DNA from: Buchnera aphidicola (Brevicoryne brassicae)
GTDB lineage: Bacteria > Pseudomonadota > Gammaproteobacteria > Enterobacterales > Enterobacteriaceae
Direction of reading: 5' to 3'
NCBI RefSeq assembly: GCF_005082825.1
Contig: NZ_CP034882.1
Coordinates: forward strand, 195,932-259,931
Length of the DNA: 64,000 nt
Made by a program: the position numbers and the translations under genes. How positions within the stretch are numbered: position 1 is the first letter of the stretch; each line of letters opens with the position of its first letter. Of the stretch, positions 9,989-19,616 are shown one piece after another. Under the pieces are notes generated by a model. The model saw nothing but the letters and a program-made list of their open reading frames with translations. It did not search any database and had not been told where the DNA came from.

Positions 9989-10303
9989 ATGAATAATTTT
10001 AGAAAAATACTATTAATAGTTATTTTTTTTTCTAGTTGTTCTTTTGTGGATAGAAAACAATATCATTCTAATGATATTCAAAAAACATGTTTCAATCAAA
10101 ATTATTTAAATATAAACTATATTGGCATGACTAGAGAAAAAATAATTTATATTTTTGGTATGCCAATTATTTCCGATTCTTTTCAGGATGTCTATCATTA
10201 TTGTTTCTATGATAGAAAAGATAAAAATTTTTTTCAGAAAAAATTATTAAATTTATATTTTCAAAATAATAAAGTAATAAGTTTTAATATTAATGATTTG
10301 TAA
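9989..10303 (+). CDS. bamE: BamE, outer-membrane assembly lipoprotein
   Basis: Small lipoprotein (also called SmpA) of the BAM complex that inserts beta-barrel proteins in the outer membrane. 104 residues (E. coli 113). A short hydrophobic signal peptide (residues 4-16) ends at Cys17 in FSSC, a slightly atypical lipobox with Phe at -3. The SmpA/OmlA signature appears as IGMTREKIIYIFGMPIISD, and then a Tyr-rich strand YHYCFYDRKD. The position next to nadK supports the call. The C-terminus is a little shorter than in E. coli. Confidence 0.88.
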   Translation: MNNFRKILLIVIFFSSCSFVDRKQYHSNDIQKTCFNQNYLNINYIGMTREKIIYIFGMPIISDSFQDVYHYCFYDRKDKNFFQKKLLNLYFQNNKVISFNINDL

Positions 10304-10329
10304 TAAATTTTTTTATAAAATATGACTTT

Positions 10330-10698
10330 TGGAGCTGGCGGGATTTGAACCCGCGTCCAAAATTTCTACGAGAATAAAGTACTACATGCTTAGTTTTTTA
10401 TTTTTTAAATTCGTTGCCTAATTTGAAAAAACACATTTTAGGCACATAGCCTGAAAAGTTATTACGTGATAATTATCAAGCTTAATATTCACGTTTTTCT
10501 CTTTTTTTTGACCTTTCTGTGATCCTCGTCTTAAGAGAAAAAGCTGAGCAGAAAGGGCTTTATACAGTTTTTTAAGCTGCTAAAGCGTAGTTTTGTTTAT
10601 TGTTTGCAGATATTTTTTTACGGCTTTTATCGAGGCAAACCGTTCCTCGGCATGCACTTTATTTTGTGGATAATTTTGTCAAATCCAAAAACAGCCCC
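10330..10698 (-). ncRNA. ssrA: Transfer-messenger RNA (tmRNA)
   Basis: Rescues stalled ribosomes and tags the unfinished protein for degradation. The 5' end GGGGCTG (10698-10692) pairs with CAGCTCC (10337-10331) to form the acceptor stem, and a T-arm with GGGTTCAAATCCC precedes it. The internal reading frame gives the tag ANNKQNYALAA. After the discriminator A (10330) the genome reads AAA, not CCA, so the CCA must be added after transcription. The ends were set by the acceptor stem. In E. coli ssrA follows smpB near bamE; smpB is not in this window. Confidence 0.96.
10572..10607 (-). other. tmRNA proteolysis-tag reading frame
   Basis: Twelve codons within ssrA: the resume codon GCA, then codons for NNKQNYALAA and the stop TAA. 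The final YALAA is the conserved degron seen by ClpXP-type proteases; the first half differs from the E. coli tag ANDENYALAA. Confidence 0.9.
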
Positions 10699-10711
10699 TT
10701 ATTTTTTTCAC

Positions 10712-10740
10712 ATTATTACAAAAAAATATAAATTTGTCTA
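10712..10740 (-). promoter_or_regulatory. Candidate sigma-70 promoter of ssrA
   Basis: On the minus strand TAGACA (10740-10735), 17 bases, then AATAAT (10717-10712): five of six matches to each consensus hexamer with ideal spacing. It ends 13 bp before the mature tmRNA 5' end, leaving room for a short leader that RNase P would remove. Confidence 0.6.
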
Positions 10741-10813
10741 TTAATTATTTAAAAGTGTTTTTTAAAATTATTTAATCTGATAATTTTATATCAATTTTAA
10801 AAATAGGAATAAT

Positions 10814-11140
10814 ATGAATATCATTCAAAAAATAGAGAAACAAATTAAAGATAATATTATTATAATTTACATGAAAGGAACTCCTCAATTTCCTAGCTGT
10901 GGATTTTCTGCACAAGCGGTACAAGCTTTATCATCTTGTGGGGAAAAATTTGCTTACGTAGATGTTTTGGAAAATATAGATATTAGAAACGAATTACCAA
11001 AATATGCAAATTGGCCAACTTTTCCCCAGCTATGGGTTGATGGTGAACTGATTGGAGGATGTAGTATCATACTTGATATGTTAGAAAATGGTACTCTAAA
11101 AAAACTAATATCAAATACAATGAAAAAATATAAAAAATGA
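10814..11140 (+). CDS. grxD: Monothiol glutaredoxin GrxD
   Basis: CGFS-type glutaredoxin that binds and passes on [2Fe-2S] clusters. 108 residues (E. coli 115). MKGTPQFPSCGFSAQ contains the single active cysteine in CGFS; WPTFPQLWVDGELIGG holds the glutathione-binding TFPQ turn and the GG. It is convergent with rnt; in E. coli grxD and rnt also lie close together. ErpA, encoded at 39671-40015, is a plausible functional partner. Confidence 0.96.
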   Translation: MNIIQKIEKQIKDNIIIIYMKGTPQFPSCGFSAQAVQALSSCGEKFAYVDVLENIDIRNELPKYANWPTFPQLWVDGELIGGCSIILDMLENGTLKKLISNTMKKYKK

Positions 11141-11186
11141 TGTTGTAAAATTCATTAGAAAGAAACACTAATTTTTAAAAATATAT

Positions 11187-11241
11187 ATATGACATTACAT
11201 AAAGAATATTAAATTATTAATCTTTATTGATAATGTCATAT
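11187..11241. terminator. Terminator between grxD and rnt
   Basis: An 11-bp stem, ATATGACATTA (11187-11197) with TAATGTCATAT (11231-11241), encloses an inner helix ATAAAGA/TCTTTAT, and is followed on the plus strand by a run of T (11241-11248). It serves grxD and, through the A-rich left flank, perhaps rnt as well. Confidence 0.75.
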
Positions 11242-11261
11242 TTTTTTTATACATCCCTTTT

Positions 11262-11933
11262 TTAAAAACATATAAGTATGCCTTTATTTTTTTTTTTTAT
11301 TTGGTTTAAGGGCCATCCACCTAAACGTTTCCAACGATTAACTAATTCACAAAAAAGATTAGCGGTTTGAAGTGTATCATAAAGAGCAGAATGTGCTTGA
11401 TTATTATCGAATGTTAAACCAATAGCTTTACATGCTTTAGCTAAAACTGTTTGACCTACTACTAAACCACTTAATGCTGCAGTATCAAAGGTAACAAATG
11501 GATGAAAAGGATTATTTTTTATCTTTGCTCTTTGAATTGCTGCCATTAAAAAATTATGATCAAAATGAGCATTATGTGCAACAACAATTCCTTTACTACA
11601 TCCTTGTATTTTTATTCCTTTATGTACCATATTAAATATTGATTCAATAGCTATTTTTTCACTAATAGCACCACGTAGTGGATTAAAAGGATCAATTTTG
11701 TTAAAGGCTATTGCATCAGAATTTATTATAGAACCTTTAAATGGTTCTATATGAAAATGTAATGTATCTTCTTTATGCAACCATCCTAATTTGTCCATTT
11801 TTAATGTTATTATAGCAATTTCTAATAATGCATCAGTTTTAGCGTTAAATCCTGCAGTTTCAATATCCATAACAACAGGATAAAAAGTACGAAATCGATC
11901 GCTTAATAAATTGAATTCTTGAGTTGTAGACAT
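11262..11933 (-). CDS. rnt: Ribonuclease T
   Basis: DEDD-family 3'-5' exoribonuclease that trims tRNA, 5S and other RNA 3' ends. The core shows [21 protein letters not shown] (Asp and Glu ligands), [12 protein letters not shown] and the terminal HSALYDT block. I chose ATG 11933 ([10 protein letters not shown], 223 residues; E. coli 215), because it begins where the family begins and has a weak GAG ribosome site. An in-frame ATG at 11999 would add 22 residues without homology or a ribosome site. Near the end the coding strand has a run of 12 A; the frame used gives a tail of 8 residues beyond QIKKK not seen in E. coli. Confidence 0.94.
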   Translation of the reverse strand: MSTTQEFNLLSDRFRTFYPVVMDIETAGFNAKTDALLEIAIITLKMDKLGWLHKEDTLHFHIEPFKGSIINSDAIAFNKIDPFNPLRGAISEKIAIESIFNMVHKGIKIQGCSKGIVVAHNAHFDHNFLMAAIQRAKIKNNPFHPFVTFDTAALSGLVVGQTVLAKACKAIGLTFDNNQAHSALYDTLQTANLFCELVNRWKRLGGWPLNQIKKKNKGILICF

Positions 11934-12250
11934 CAAAATCTCATTTTTTTTAAAACACTTTGTGTTTAATAATAATGGTGAATTTTTATTTTTTTCCATT
12001 TAATATATTTAAAATGTTAAAAATTGATATATAAAAATATATTAAAAAAGTTTTATTTAAAATTTTAAAATAAAAAATATTTTTTATATTTTTTTTAATT
12101 TTAGTTTTGGATACTATTTAAATATGTATTATGATTGTTATTAATAATTTAACAAGTGTACTATAATTTTTAAAAATATTTAAATATTAAATGAATTTAA
12201 TCTTTTTTAAAAAATTTTATTATTTTATTTTAATTATATAAGGAAATAAA

Positions 12251-12862
12251 ATGAGTTACGTTCTTCCTGATTTACCTTATTCATATAATAGTTTAGAACC
12301 TTTTTTTGATGAAAAAACTATGAAAATTCATCATACTAAACATCATCAAAATTATATTAATAATACTAATTCTATTTTAAAGAATACAACTTTCTCTTCC
12401 CTATCTATTGATGAATTAATTTCTATTTTTAATGAAATTGATTTAGAAAAAAAGAATGCGTTAAAAAATAATGCTGGAGGACATATAAATCATAGTTTCT
12501 TTTGGAAAAGTTTAAAACCTGGAACAGTCTTAACAGATAATTTAAGAATAGAAATAGAAAAACAATTTGATACTATTGATTGTTTTAAACAGAAATTTGA
12601 AGAAGTAGCAATTAATCATTTTGGATCTGGTTGGGTATGGTTAGTAAATCAAAACGGTATTTTATCTATAGTATCAACTACTAATCAAGATAATCCTTTA
12701 ATGGGTCAATTAATATCTAATACTTATGGTTATCCTATTATTGGTTTAGACGTATGGGAACATGCTTATTATTTAAAATATCAAAATAGACGATTAGACT
12801 ATGTTAAAGCTTTTTGGAATGTTGTTAATTGGGAAGAGGCATCTGATCGTCTGCAAAAATAA
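12251..12862 (+). CDS. sodA: Superoxide dismutase [Mn]
   Basis: Converts superoxide to peroxide and oxygen in the cytoplasm. 203 residues (E. coli SodA 206). The metal ligands are visible: His27 in KIHHTKHH, a histidine in [10 protein letters not shown], and Asp and His in [16 protein letters not shown] and the remaining sequence resemble the manganese rather than the iron enzyme. A good ribosome site (AGGAAATAAA) precedes the ATG. The 251 bp upstream have no gene; a TATAAT at 12162-12167 may be its -10 element, but no convincing -35 goes with it. Confidence 0.97.
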   Translation: MSYVLPDLPYSYNSLEPFFDEKTMKIHHTKHHQNYINNTNSILKNTTFSSLSIDELISIFNEIDLEKKNALKNNAGGHINHSFFWKSLKPGTVLTDNLRIEIEKQFDTIDCFKQKFEEVAINHFGSGWVWLVNQNGILSIVSTTNQDNPLMGQLISNTYGYPIIGLDVWEHAYYLKYQNRRLDYVKAFWNVVNWEEASDRLQK

Positions 12863-12976
12863 TTTCTTAATTGTATTATTTTAGTAAGTGCTAAATATTT
12901 TTTATGTATTTTTAAAAACATATAATAAATATATTATATGTTTTTAATATGTTTTATAAAAATTCAAGGATATTTT

Positions 12977-13525
12977 TTGAATATTATCAAAATGATAGTA
13001 GGATTATCTAATCCAAAAACACAATATCATAAAACACGTCATAATGTAGGTTCTTGGTTTGTTTATTATTTGGCTAAACGTTATTTAAAACTTTTTAAAA
13101 AAGATAAAAAATTTTTTGGTTTTACTTCTTTTTTTAATATAAAGTCGAATTGTATTCGATTATTAGTTCCAAATATATTTATGAATTTAAACGGTAAATC
13201 GGTATTCGAAATGGCTTCTTTTTATAATATAAATTTAAGTGAAATATTAATTATTCATGACGATTTAGAACTTAAACCAGGAGTTGCAAAATTAAAGTAT
13301 AGTTATGGACATAATGGGCACAATGGTTTAAGAGATGTTATTAGTACATTTAACAAGAAAACTGATTTTTATCGATTTAGAATTGGTATTGGTCGTCCAA
13401 TTAATAAACATGAAATTTCTTCTTTTGTATTATCCAATCCAAATAAAATAGAAGAAGTTTTAATTAAAAAATCTATTTTACATGCTATAGAAGAAACTAT
13501 TAACTTATTAACTTTAAGATGTTAA
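12977..13525 (+). CDS. pth: Peptidyl-tRNA hydrolase
   Basis: Frees tRNA from peptidyl-tRNA that drops off the ribosome. The catalytic histidine is in [10 protein letters not shown]; Asn in GLSNP, Asn in FMNLNGKSV, Asp in [10 protein letters not shown] and Asn in [10 protein letters not shown] complete the site. Start choice: TTG 12977 gives [13 protein letters not shown], which lines up with the E. coli start and has AGGA six bases before it. ATG 12938 would add 13 unrelated residues and ATG 12992 would remove 5. The protein is then 182 residues (E. coli 194). It is followed closely by ychF, as in E. coli, so probably one operon. Confidence 0.93.
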   Translation: MNIIKMIVGLSNPKTQYHKTRHNVGSWFVYYLAKRYLKLFKKDKKFFGFTSFFNIKSNCIRLLVPNIFMNLNGKSVFEMASFYNINLSEILIIHDDLELKPGVAKLKYSYGHNGHNGLRDVISTFNKKTDFYRFRIGIGRPINKHEISSFVLSNPNKIEEVLIKKSILHAIEETINLLTLRC

Positions 13526-13567
13526 TTTTACAGAGATGTTTTCTATCTTTTTCAAGGCGTATAAAAA

Positions 13568-14656
13568 ATGGGTTTTAAATGTGGTATTATAGGACTACCT
13601 AATGTTGGTAAATCTACTTTGTTTAATGTTTTAACAAAAGGAAATTCAGCAGTTGCTAATTTTCCATTTTGTACTATTAAACCGAATATAGGAGTTGTCT
13701 CGGTTTTTGATCAACGTCTCAATAGTCTTGCTGAAATTGTTTCTTCAAAAAAAATAATAAATGCATCTATCGAATTTATAGATATTGCTGGTTTAGTAAA
13801 AGGTGCATCTAAAGGAGAAGGTTTAGGTAATCAATTTTTAAATAATATACGAGAAACAAATTCTATAGCTCATGTTGTTCGTTGTTTTAAAAATAATAAT
13901 ATCACTCATATTTATAATGACATTCATCCTAAAAGAGATATAGATATTATTAATACTGAACTGGTATTATCAGATTTTGAAATTTGTGAAAAAGCTTTGT
14001 TAAAGTTAAAAAAGAAAATAATATCAAAAAATAAAAATATAGAAAAAAAAATAAATGTTTTAGAAAAATGTCTTAAACATTTAACAGAATTTTTAATGTT
14101 AAAGACTCTTAATTTAAATTTAGATGAAAAAATACATATTAGCGATTTACGTCTTTTAACTTTGAAGCCAACAATGTACATTGCAAATATTAATGAAGAA
14201 AAAGAATCTTTATTGTTTTTAAATGAAGTATATAAGATAGCTAAAAAAGAAAACGCTCCAGTTATTCCAATTTCTGCAAATTTAGAATTAGATATAATTG
14301 ATATGAATATGATAGAACAAAAATCTTTTATGAAAGCTTTTAATATAAAAAGTTTGGGTTTGAATAATATTATTAAAGAAGGCTATAAATTATTAAATTT
14401 GATAACCTTTTTTACTGTTGGTATAAAAGAAACTCGTGCTTGGCCTATTCTTGATGGTAGCACTAGTCTTCAAGCTGCTCATAAGATACATAGTGATTTT
14501 AGTAAAGGTTTTATTAGAGTTCAAGTTATTAAATACAGTGATTTTATAAAATATAAAAATGAAGCAAAAATTAAAGAAATTGGAAAATTTAGAACGGAAG
14601 GAAAGAACTATAAAATAGAAGACGGTGATATTGTACATTTTTTATTTAATGTTTAA
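13568..14656 (+). CDS. ychF: YchF/OLA1 family nucleotide-binding protein
   Basis: Obg-related P-loop NTPase that prefers ATP and binds ribosomes. 362 residues (E. coli 363). Walker A is GLPNVGKST (residues 9-17); the switch/Walker B block is FIDIAGLVKGASKGEGLGNQF. The G4 position reads NINE in place of the GTP-specific NKxD, the family hallmark of ATP preference. A coiled-coil insert covers about residues 140-180, and the C-terminal TGS domain ends the protein. It lies 42 bp after pth and convergent with thrC. Confidence 0.97.
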   Translation: MGFKCGIIGLPNVGKSTLFNVLTKGNSAVANFPFCTIKPNIGVVSVFDQRLNSLAEIVSSKKIINASIEFIDIAGLVKGASKGEGLGNQFLNNIRETNSIAHVVRCFKNNNITHIYNDIHPKRDIDIINTELVLSDFEICEKALLKLKKKIISKNKNIEKKINVLEKCLKHLTEFLMLKTLNLNLDEKIHISDLRLLTLKPTMYIANINEEKESLLFLNEVYKIAKKENAPVIPISANLELDIIDMNMIEQKSFMKAFNIKSLGLNNIIKEGYKLLNLITFFTVGIKETRAWPILDGSTSLQAAHKIHSDFSKGFIRVQVIKYSDFIKYKNEAKIKEIGKFRTEGKNYKIEDGDIVHFLFNV

Positions 14657-14693
14657 AAAAATAATTGATATTTAATATTTTATGTAATATTTT

Positions 14694-14731
14694 TTAGAGA
14701 GGAAAAAATATTTATCCTCTCTAATTTTTTT
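14694..14731 (+). terminator. Terminator after ychF
   Basis: TTAGAGAGGA (14694-14703) pairs perfectly with TCCTCTCTAA (14715-14724), 11-base loop, followed by seven T. The T run touches the thrC stop codon on the other strand; the minus strand has only A after the stem, so this mainly serves ychF. Confidence 0.8.
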
Positions 14732-16019
14732 ATTTTTCTATTAAAAATTGTTTTAGTTTATTAAAATCAGGATTAATATTATGAGATAGTAATGGTAAAT
14801 TAATTCTTTCTCTCAACTCATCAGGTAATAATATTTTATTTTTCAATATCTTTTCTACAGTATTTTTAAATTTAGCTGGATGTGCAGTACCTAAAAATAA
14901 TCCAAATTCACCTTTTTTTAATTGATCTCGTAATAATCTATATGCAATTGCAGCATGAGGTTCAGAAACATAACCTAACTCAAAAAGTTCTCGTAATGTT
15001 TTTTCAGTGGTCTTATCTGATACACTACCAAATCTGAGTTTCTTTAAATCCCATTTTTTTCGATTAAATAATTCTTCTATTCTAGGCCAATTATTAGGTT
15101 GACTAATATCCATTGCATTAGATATTGTAGATACTGTTTTCTTTGGATTCCATTTACCATCATTAAGGAATCTTGGAACTGTGTCATTAGCATTAGTACA
15201 CGCTATAAAGGATTTGATTGGTAAACCAAGTGACTTTGCTAATAATCCAGCTGTTAAATTACCAAAGTTACCACATGGAACTGCTATTACTAAATTATTT
15301 CTTTTTTCTTCTGGAATTAGAGAAAAAGCTTCAAAATAATAACAGATTTGTGCTAATAATCTACTAATATTAATAGAATTAGCTGAATTTAATCCTATTG
15401 ATTCTTTTAATTTTTTATCATTAAATGCTTCTTTTACTAATTTTTGACAGTCATCAAAACTTCCATTGATTGATATAGTTCTTATATTTTTTCCTAAAGT
15501 ACAAAATAATTTTTCTTGTAATTCACTGATTTTTCCTTTTGGATATAAAATAATTACTCGAACGTTTTTCATTTTATAAAATGCATGTGCTACTGCTGCA
15601 CCAGTATCACCTGATGTGGCTGTTAAAATAGTAACAGATTCATTTTTTTTATTTAATGATAGTATCATTTGAGCCATAAAACGAGCACCAAAATCTTTGA
15701 AGGCTAATGTTGGACCATGAAATAGTTCAAAACAATTTATATCTTTTGTAATTTTTACTTTCAAAGGATGTTTAAATAAAAATGCTTTTTTTACATTTTG
15801 ATATAATTTTTCTTTAGATATTTCATTATAAATAAACTTAGAAAGTATTTCAGTACTTCGTGTAATAAAGTCCATTTTTAACATTTCTAATAATTGAATT
15901 GGTTTGATGACAGGCAATTCTACTGGAAAAAACAATCCTTGTTGTTGTCCTAGTCCTAATTTTACTGCTTTTGCAAAGTTTACTTGTTCACTATGATTTT
16001 TTAAATTATAAAGTTTCAT
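14730..16019 (-). CDS. thrC: Threonine synthase
   Basis: Last step of threonine synthesis, phosphohomoserine to threonine, a PLP enzyme. 429 residues (E. coli 428). The PLP lysine lies in LAFKDFGARF and the phosphate/cofactor loops in TATSGDTGAA and VPCGNFGN. The start ATG lies 3 bp after the thrB stop, so translation is probably coupled. It is the third gene of thrABC and supplies threonine, an essential amino acid for the aphid host if the organism is Buchnera. Confidence 0.98.
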   Translation of the reverse strand: MKLYNLKNHSEQVNFAKAVKLGLGQQQGLFFPVELPVIKPIQLLEMLKMDFITRSTEILSKFIYNEISKEKLYQNVKKAFLFKHPLKVKITKDINCFELFHGPTLAFKDFGARFMAQMILSLNKKNESVTILTATSGDTGAAVAHAFYKMKNVRVIILYPKGKISELQEKLFCTLGKNIRTISINGSFDDCQKLVKEAFNDKKLKESIGLNSANSINISRLLAQICYYFEAFSLIPEEKRNNLVIAVPCGNFGNLTAGLLAKSLGLPIKSFIACTNANDTVPRFLNDGKWNPKKTVSTISNAMDISQPNNWPRIEELFNRKKWDLKKLRFGSVSDKTTEKTLRELFELGYVSEPHAAIAYRLLRDQLKKGEFGLFLGTAHPAKFKNTVEKILKNKILLPDELRERINLPLLSHNINPDFNKLKQFLIEK

Positions 16020-16022
16020 TTT

Positions 16023-16952
16023 CTATCCTATTTTACGTGCACCTCTTGTGTCTAAAAAACAAATATGAACAAATCCTGTTTCATTTTGCAAATAATGCTT
16101 TTTTAACCATAAAGATATTTCTTCAGCTGTGTTTATATTATCAGAAATAGCAAAAATAGTAGGACCTGATCCTGATATTCCAGAACTTATAGCTCCAATT
16201 TTTTTTATCTTTTTTTTAGTTTTTACAAAATTAGGTAATAGTTTAATACGATATGGTTCTGCCATAAAATCTTGCATTAATCGTGCAGCTAAATAAGGTT
16301 GTTTACTATATGAAGCATGAATAAAACCAGCTAGATAACGACTATTTTTAATACAAATTTCTTTTTGATATTTTTTAGGTAATATTTCTCTTGCTTCTGC
16401 GGTAGAAACTTTGATTCCTGGCCACGCTATTATCCAAAACCAATTTTTAAAACTAGGTATTTTTTGACTTATTATTTCAGTATCTTCTAATATTAATTGT
16501 AAACCTCCTAAATAAGATGGAGCAACATTATCATAATGTATACTACCTGATATTTCACCTTCTATTTGACCCATTAGCAACAATAATTCTCTTGAATTTA
16601 AAGGATAATTACAAAATTCATTTATTGCTACTAATGTAGCAACTATTGAACATGCACTAGAACCTAATCCTGATCCAATAGGCATGTTTTTTTCAAGAAT
16701 AATAGAAACTAAGACTTCTTTTTTGATAATTTTACAAAATCTTGACCAGCATTTCCAAACAATATTTTCTTCAGTTTTTTTAGGTAATTTTTTAGAAAAA
16801 AGACCTTTATTAATTAATTGAAATTTATTTGATGATTCTATTGTTACAAGATCACCTAATAGAGCTCCATTTATAGGTATAATAGCTGCACCTAAAATAT
16901 CAAATCCTACTCCAACATTACCAATAGAAGCTGGTGCATAAATTGTAATCAT
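16023..16952 (-). CDS. thrB: Homoserine kinase
   Basis: Phosphorylates homoserine, the step between ThrA and ThrC. GHMP-kinase fold, 309 residues (E. coli 310). The ATP-binding loop [12 protein letters not shown] lies near residue 90; the N-terminal [16 protein letters not shown] and the C-terminal [16 protein letters not shown] are family motifs. A clear ribosome site (AGGAG) precedes the ATG. It follows thrA after 20 bp and precedes thrC by 3 bp. Confidence 0.98.
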   Translation of the reverse strand: MITIYAPASIGNVGVGFDILGAAIIPINGALLGDLVTIESSNKFQLINKGLFSKKLPKKTEENIVWKCWSRFCKIIKKEVLVSIILEKNMPIGSGLGSSACSIVATLVAINEFCNYPLNSRELLLLMGQIEGEISGSIHYDNVAPSYLGGLQLILEDTEIISQKIPSFKNWFWIIAWPGIKVSTAEAREILPKKYQKEICIKNSRYLAGFIHASYSKQPYLAARLMQDFMAEPYRIKLLPNFVKTKKKIKKIGAISSGISGSGPTIFAISDNINTAEEISLWLKKHYLQNETGFVHICFLDTRGARKIG

Positions 16953-16972
16953 TATTGCTATGCTCCTGACGT

Positions 16973-19420
16973 TTATGATAGTGTGCGTAGTAAGTCGGAA
17001 AATACTCCAGATGCTGTGACTTTATTACCAGCACCATAACCTCTTAATACAAGAGGAATTGATTGATAATAATCAGTATAAAATGCTAACGCATTTTCAC
17101 CGTTTTTGACCTTATATAATGGATCATTAGAATTAACTTCTTCAATTTTTATAAAACATTCTCCTGTTTTTTCTATTGTCCCGATATAACGTAATACATT
17201 TCCAGAATTACGCGCTGTTTTTATGCGTTTTAAAAAATGTAAATCTAACTTTTTTAGTTCTAATAAAAATTTATCTACATCTTCATGTTTTTCAAATGTA
17301 CTAGGAAGTAAAGGTTCAATTTTAATATCTTTTAGTTCTGTTTTATATCCAGCTTCGCGAGCTAAAATTAGTAATTTTCTAGCGACATCTATACCAGATA
17401 AATCGTCACATGGGTTCGGTTCAGTAAAACCTAATTCTTTAGCTTCTTTAGTAGCTTGTGATAATAATATACCTTCTTCTAGTTTTCCAAAAATAAAAGA
17501 TAGAGATCCAGATAATATACCTTTAAAATAAATTAGGTTATCACCTGTTTTAAATAAATTTTGAATTGTTTCTATAACTGGTAATCCAGCTCCTACATTA
17601 GTTTCATATAGAAATTTTTTATTTGTTTTAGAAACAGCATTTCTTATTTTTTGATAATACTCCCATGTATAAGTATTAGCTTTTTTATTAGAAGTGACTA
17701 CATGAAAGTCATTGTATAAAAAATTTACATATTGTTCAGATAATAATTGATCAGATGTACAGTCAATAATAACTGAATTTTCAAAACAGTTGTTTTTTAC
17801 TATTTTATTTAATAATGTTAAATTAAATTTTTCTGTTGTTTTTTTAAAGTTTTTTACCCATTTTGATAAATCGATTGTATCATCTGAAATTAATATTTTT
17901 TTAGAGTTAGCAATAATACAAATTTTAATTTCTATGTTTTTTTTGTCTAAAAAACTTTTTTGTTTTAATATTTGTTTTAACAAAGTACTACCTACTCCAC
18001 CTATTCCAATTAAAAATACATGAATAATTTTTTTGTTACAAAACAAATTATTATGCACGTTTCTTATTGCATTTAAAATGCGTTCTTTTGAAATTACTAG
18101 AGAAATGGAATGTTTTGAAGAACCTTGTGCCACTGCAAAAACATTAATCTTTGAAGCTCCTAAAGAAGAAAAAATTTTAGAAGCAATATTATTTTTTTCA
18201 TAGATATTCGAACCAATTACAGATAAAATAGATAAATTCTTTGTAACTTTAAAAGGATTTAATAATCCATCTTTTAATTCTAATTGTAATTCTTTATTTA
18301 AAGAATCTAAAGTTATATCAATTTCATGCTCTAAAATACAAAAATTAATTTTATTTTCAGAAGATGATTGAGTAATTAATATTATTTTAATATTATTTCT
18401 TGATATGACATTAAACATACGAGAAATGATATTGTCCATATTTTTTACAGCAATTCCAGATACATTAAACATAGCTATATTATTAAGATGAGTAATACCT
18501 TTTAAAAAATTTTTTTCTGAAGAGTTTTTTGAACAAATTAAAGTTCCAGTAGATTTAACATTATTTGTATTTTTAATAATACATGGAATTTTAAATTGGG
18601 AAATTGGTTCTATAGTACGCGGATGAAGGACCTTTGCTCCAAAATAAGATAGTTCCATTGCTTCTTTGTATGATATTGATTTTAACAAATAAGCATCTGA
18701 AACTTTTCTTGGATCACATGTAAACACTCCATCAACATCAGTCCAAATTTCACAACAATTCGCATCTAAACAGGCAGCTAAAACTGCAGCAGAATAATCT
18801 GAACCATTACGACCTAGTACTACTAATTCTTTTTTTTCATTACCTCCGATAAAACCTGGCATTAAAATAACATTATTTTTATTTATTATCATATTTTTAA
18901 TGCGTTTTTTAGATTTAGATATGTTAATAGTAGAATCTAAATAGTTGCCTACAGATAAAAACTTTTCGACAGGATTAATAATAGTGACATCATAATTTTT
19001 AGATTGTAATATATTTTTCATTATACAAACTGAAAGTATTTCTCCACGAGAAATAATTATTGCATGAATGCTATCTGGACATTGTTTTAATAATGTAACT
19101 CCATGTACTATTTTCCTTAATCGATTAAACTCTTTTTTTATAGTTTCTTTTGTTTTTATAAAAGGAAAATTAGATTGTCTTTTCAAAAGATTTTTTATTA
19201 AATCAATAAATACGTTTTCTGTTAGATTAATAGTTTCTAATATTTTTTTATCTTGAATGATTTTTTCTGCAATTGAAACTAAATAATTAGTTATTTTAGC
19301 CGGTGCTGACAGTACAACTGCACTTTGTTCAGATTTAATATTTTTTTCTATAATATCAGCTACACATAAAAATTTTTCTGCATTAGCTAATGAAGTTCCA
19401 CCAAATTTTAGTAATTTCAT
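16973..19420 (-). CDS. thrA: Bifunctional aspartokinase I / homoserine dehydrogenase I
   Basis: First and third steps of threonine synthesis from aspartate in one protein. 815 residues (E. coli 820). The kinase domain starts with [13 protein letters not shown] and has [14 protein letters not shown] and EIWTDVDGV. The middle ACT region contains LITQSSSE and AVAQGSS, the threonine-sensing part. The dehydrogenase begins at about residue 465 with [14 protein letters not shown] (NAD(P) site), then TSNKKAN and NVGAGLPVI. Nothing essential is missing, so feedback control by threonine is likely kept. The 5' leader shows an attenuator (separate entries). Confidence 0.98.
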   Translation of the reverse strand: MKLLKFGGTSLANAEKFLCVADIIEKNIKSEQSAVVLSAPAKITNYLVSIAEKIIQDKKILETINLTENVFIDLIKNLLKRQSNFPFIKTKETIKKEFNRLRKIVHGVTLLKQCPDSIHAIIISRGEILSVCIMKNILQSKNYDVTIINPVEKFLSVGNYLDSTINISKSKKRIKNMIINKNNVILMPGFIGGNEKKELVVLGRNGSDYSAAVLAACLDANCCEIWTDVDGVFTCDPRKVSDAYLLKSISYKEAMELSYFGAKVLHPRTIEPISQFKIPCIIKNTNNVKSTGTLICSKNSSEKNFLKGITHLNNIAMFNVSGIAVKNMDNIISRMFNVISRNNIKIILITQSSSENKINFCILEHEIDITLDSLNKELQLELKDGLLNPFKVTKNLSILSVIGSNIYEKNNIASKIFSSLGASKINVFAVAQGSSKHSISLVISKERILNAIRNVHNNLFCNKKIIHVFLIGIGGVGSTLLKQILKQKSFLDKKNIEIKICIIANSKKILISDDTIDLSKWVKNFKKTTEKFNLTLLNKIVKNNCFENSVIIDCTSDQLLSEQYVNFLYNDFHVVTSNKKANTYTWEYYQKIRNAVSKTNKKFLYETNVGAGLPVIETIQNLFKTGDNLIYFKGILSGSLSFIFGKLEEGILLSQATKEAKELGFTEPNPCDDLSGIDVARKLLILAREAGYKTELKDIKIEPLLPSTFEKHEDVDKFLLELKKLDLHFLKRIKTARNSGNVLRYIGTIEKTGECFIKIEEVNSNDPLYKVKNGENALAFYTDYYQSIPLVLRGYGAGNKVTASGVFSDLLRTLS

Positions 19421-19450
19421 ATTTAATTATTCCTTGAATTTATATCATAA

Positions 19451-19482
19451 AAAAACCCGCCTTAAGCTATGAGCGGGTTTTT
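19451..19482 (-). terminator. Attenuator terminator of the thr operon
   Basis: On the minus strand AAAAACCCGC (19482-19473) and GCGGGTTTTT (19460-19451) form a perfect 10-bp stem with a 12-base loop, ending in a U run, 30 bp before the thrA start. It lies between promoter and gene, so it must be read through for expression. An upstream GTGGG (19504-19500) can pair with CCCGC of the left arm, an alternative antiterminator pairing. Confidence 0.8.
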
Positions 19483-19564
19483 AAAATATATGATCTTGCC
19501 CCACATCATGACTAGTTATAATAATTAGAATAGTTATTCTAGTGAAGAGGCTATAAATAGACAT
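19481..19564 (-). CDS. thrL: Putative thr operon leader peptide
   Basis: A 27-residue reading frame from ATG 19564 to TAA 19483-19481. Its middle (residues 8-17) reads TRITILIIIT, with three Thr and five Ile in ten codons; the E. coli thrL leader is likewise made of Thr and Ile codons. The stop codon lies at the foot of the terminator hairpin, the layout needed for attenuation by charged tRNA-Thr and tRNA-Ile. No Shine-Dalgarno site is visible, which weakens the case, though many genes here lack one. Ile codons are common in AT-rich DNA, so the Thr codons and the position carry the argument. Confidence 0.65.
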   Translation of the reverse strand: MSIYSLFTRITILIIITSHDVGQDHIF

Positions 19565-19586
19565 TAATATTTTTATTTAATTAATT

Positions 19587-19616
19587 TTTATAACATAATG
19601 ATCATTATTAGTGCAA
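19587..19616 (-). promoter_or_regulatory. Candidate promoter of the thr operon
   Basis: On the minus strand TTGCAC (19616-19611), 18 bases, TATAAA (19592-19587). It is 22 bp upstream of the leader ATG. The spacer contains a perfect 14-bp palindrome, ATAATGATCATTAT (19608-19595), which could be a chance AT palindrome or a protein site. Confidence 0.5.

Noticed and set aside
11934..11999. Longer N-terminus for RNase T
   Set aside because: The extra 22 residues have no counterpart in the family and no ribosome site precedes ATG 11999.
12000..12250. Small RNA gene or gene remnant upstream of sodA
   Set aside because: Only A+T-rich DNA and a lone TATAAT; no stem with a U run and no coding frame.
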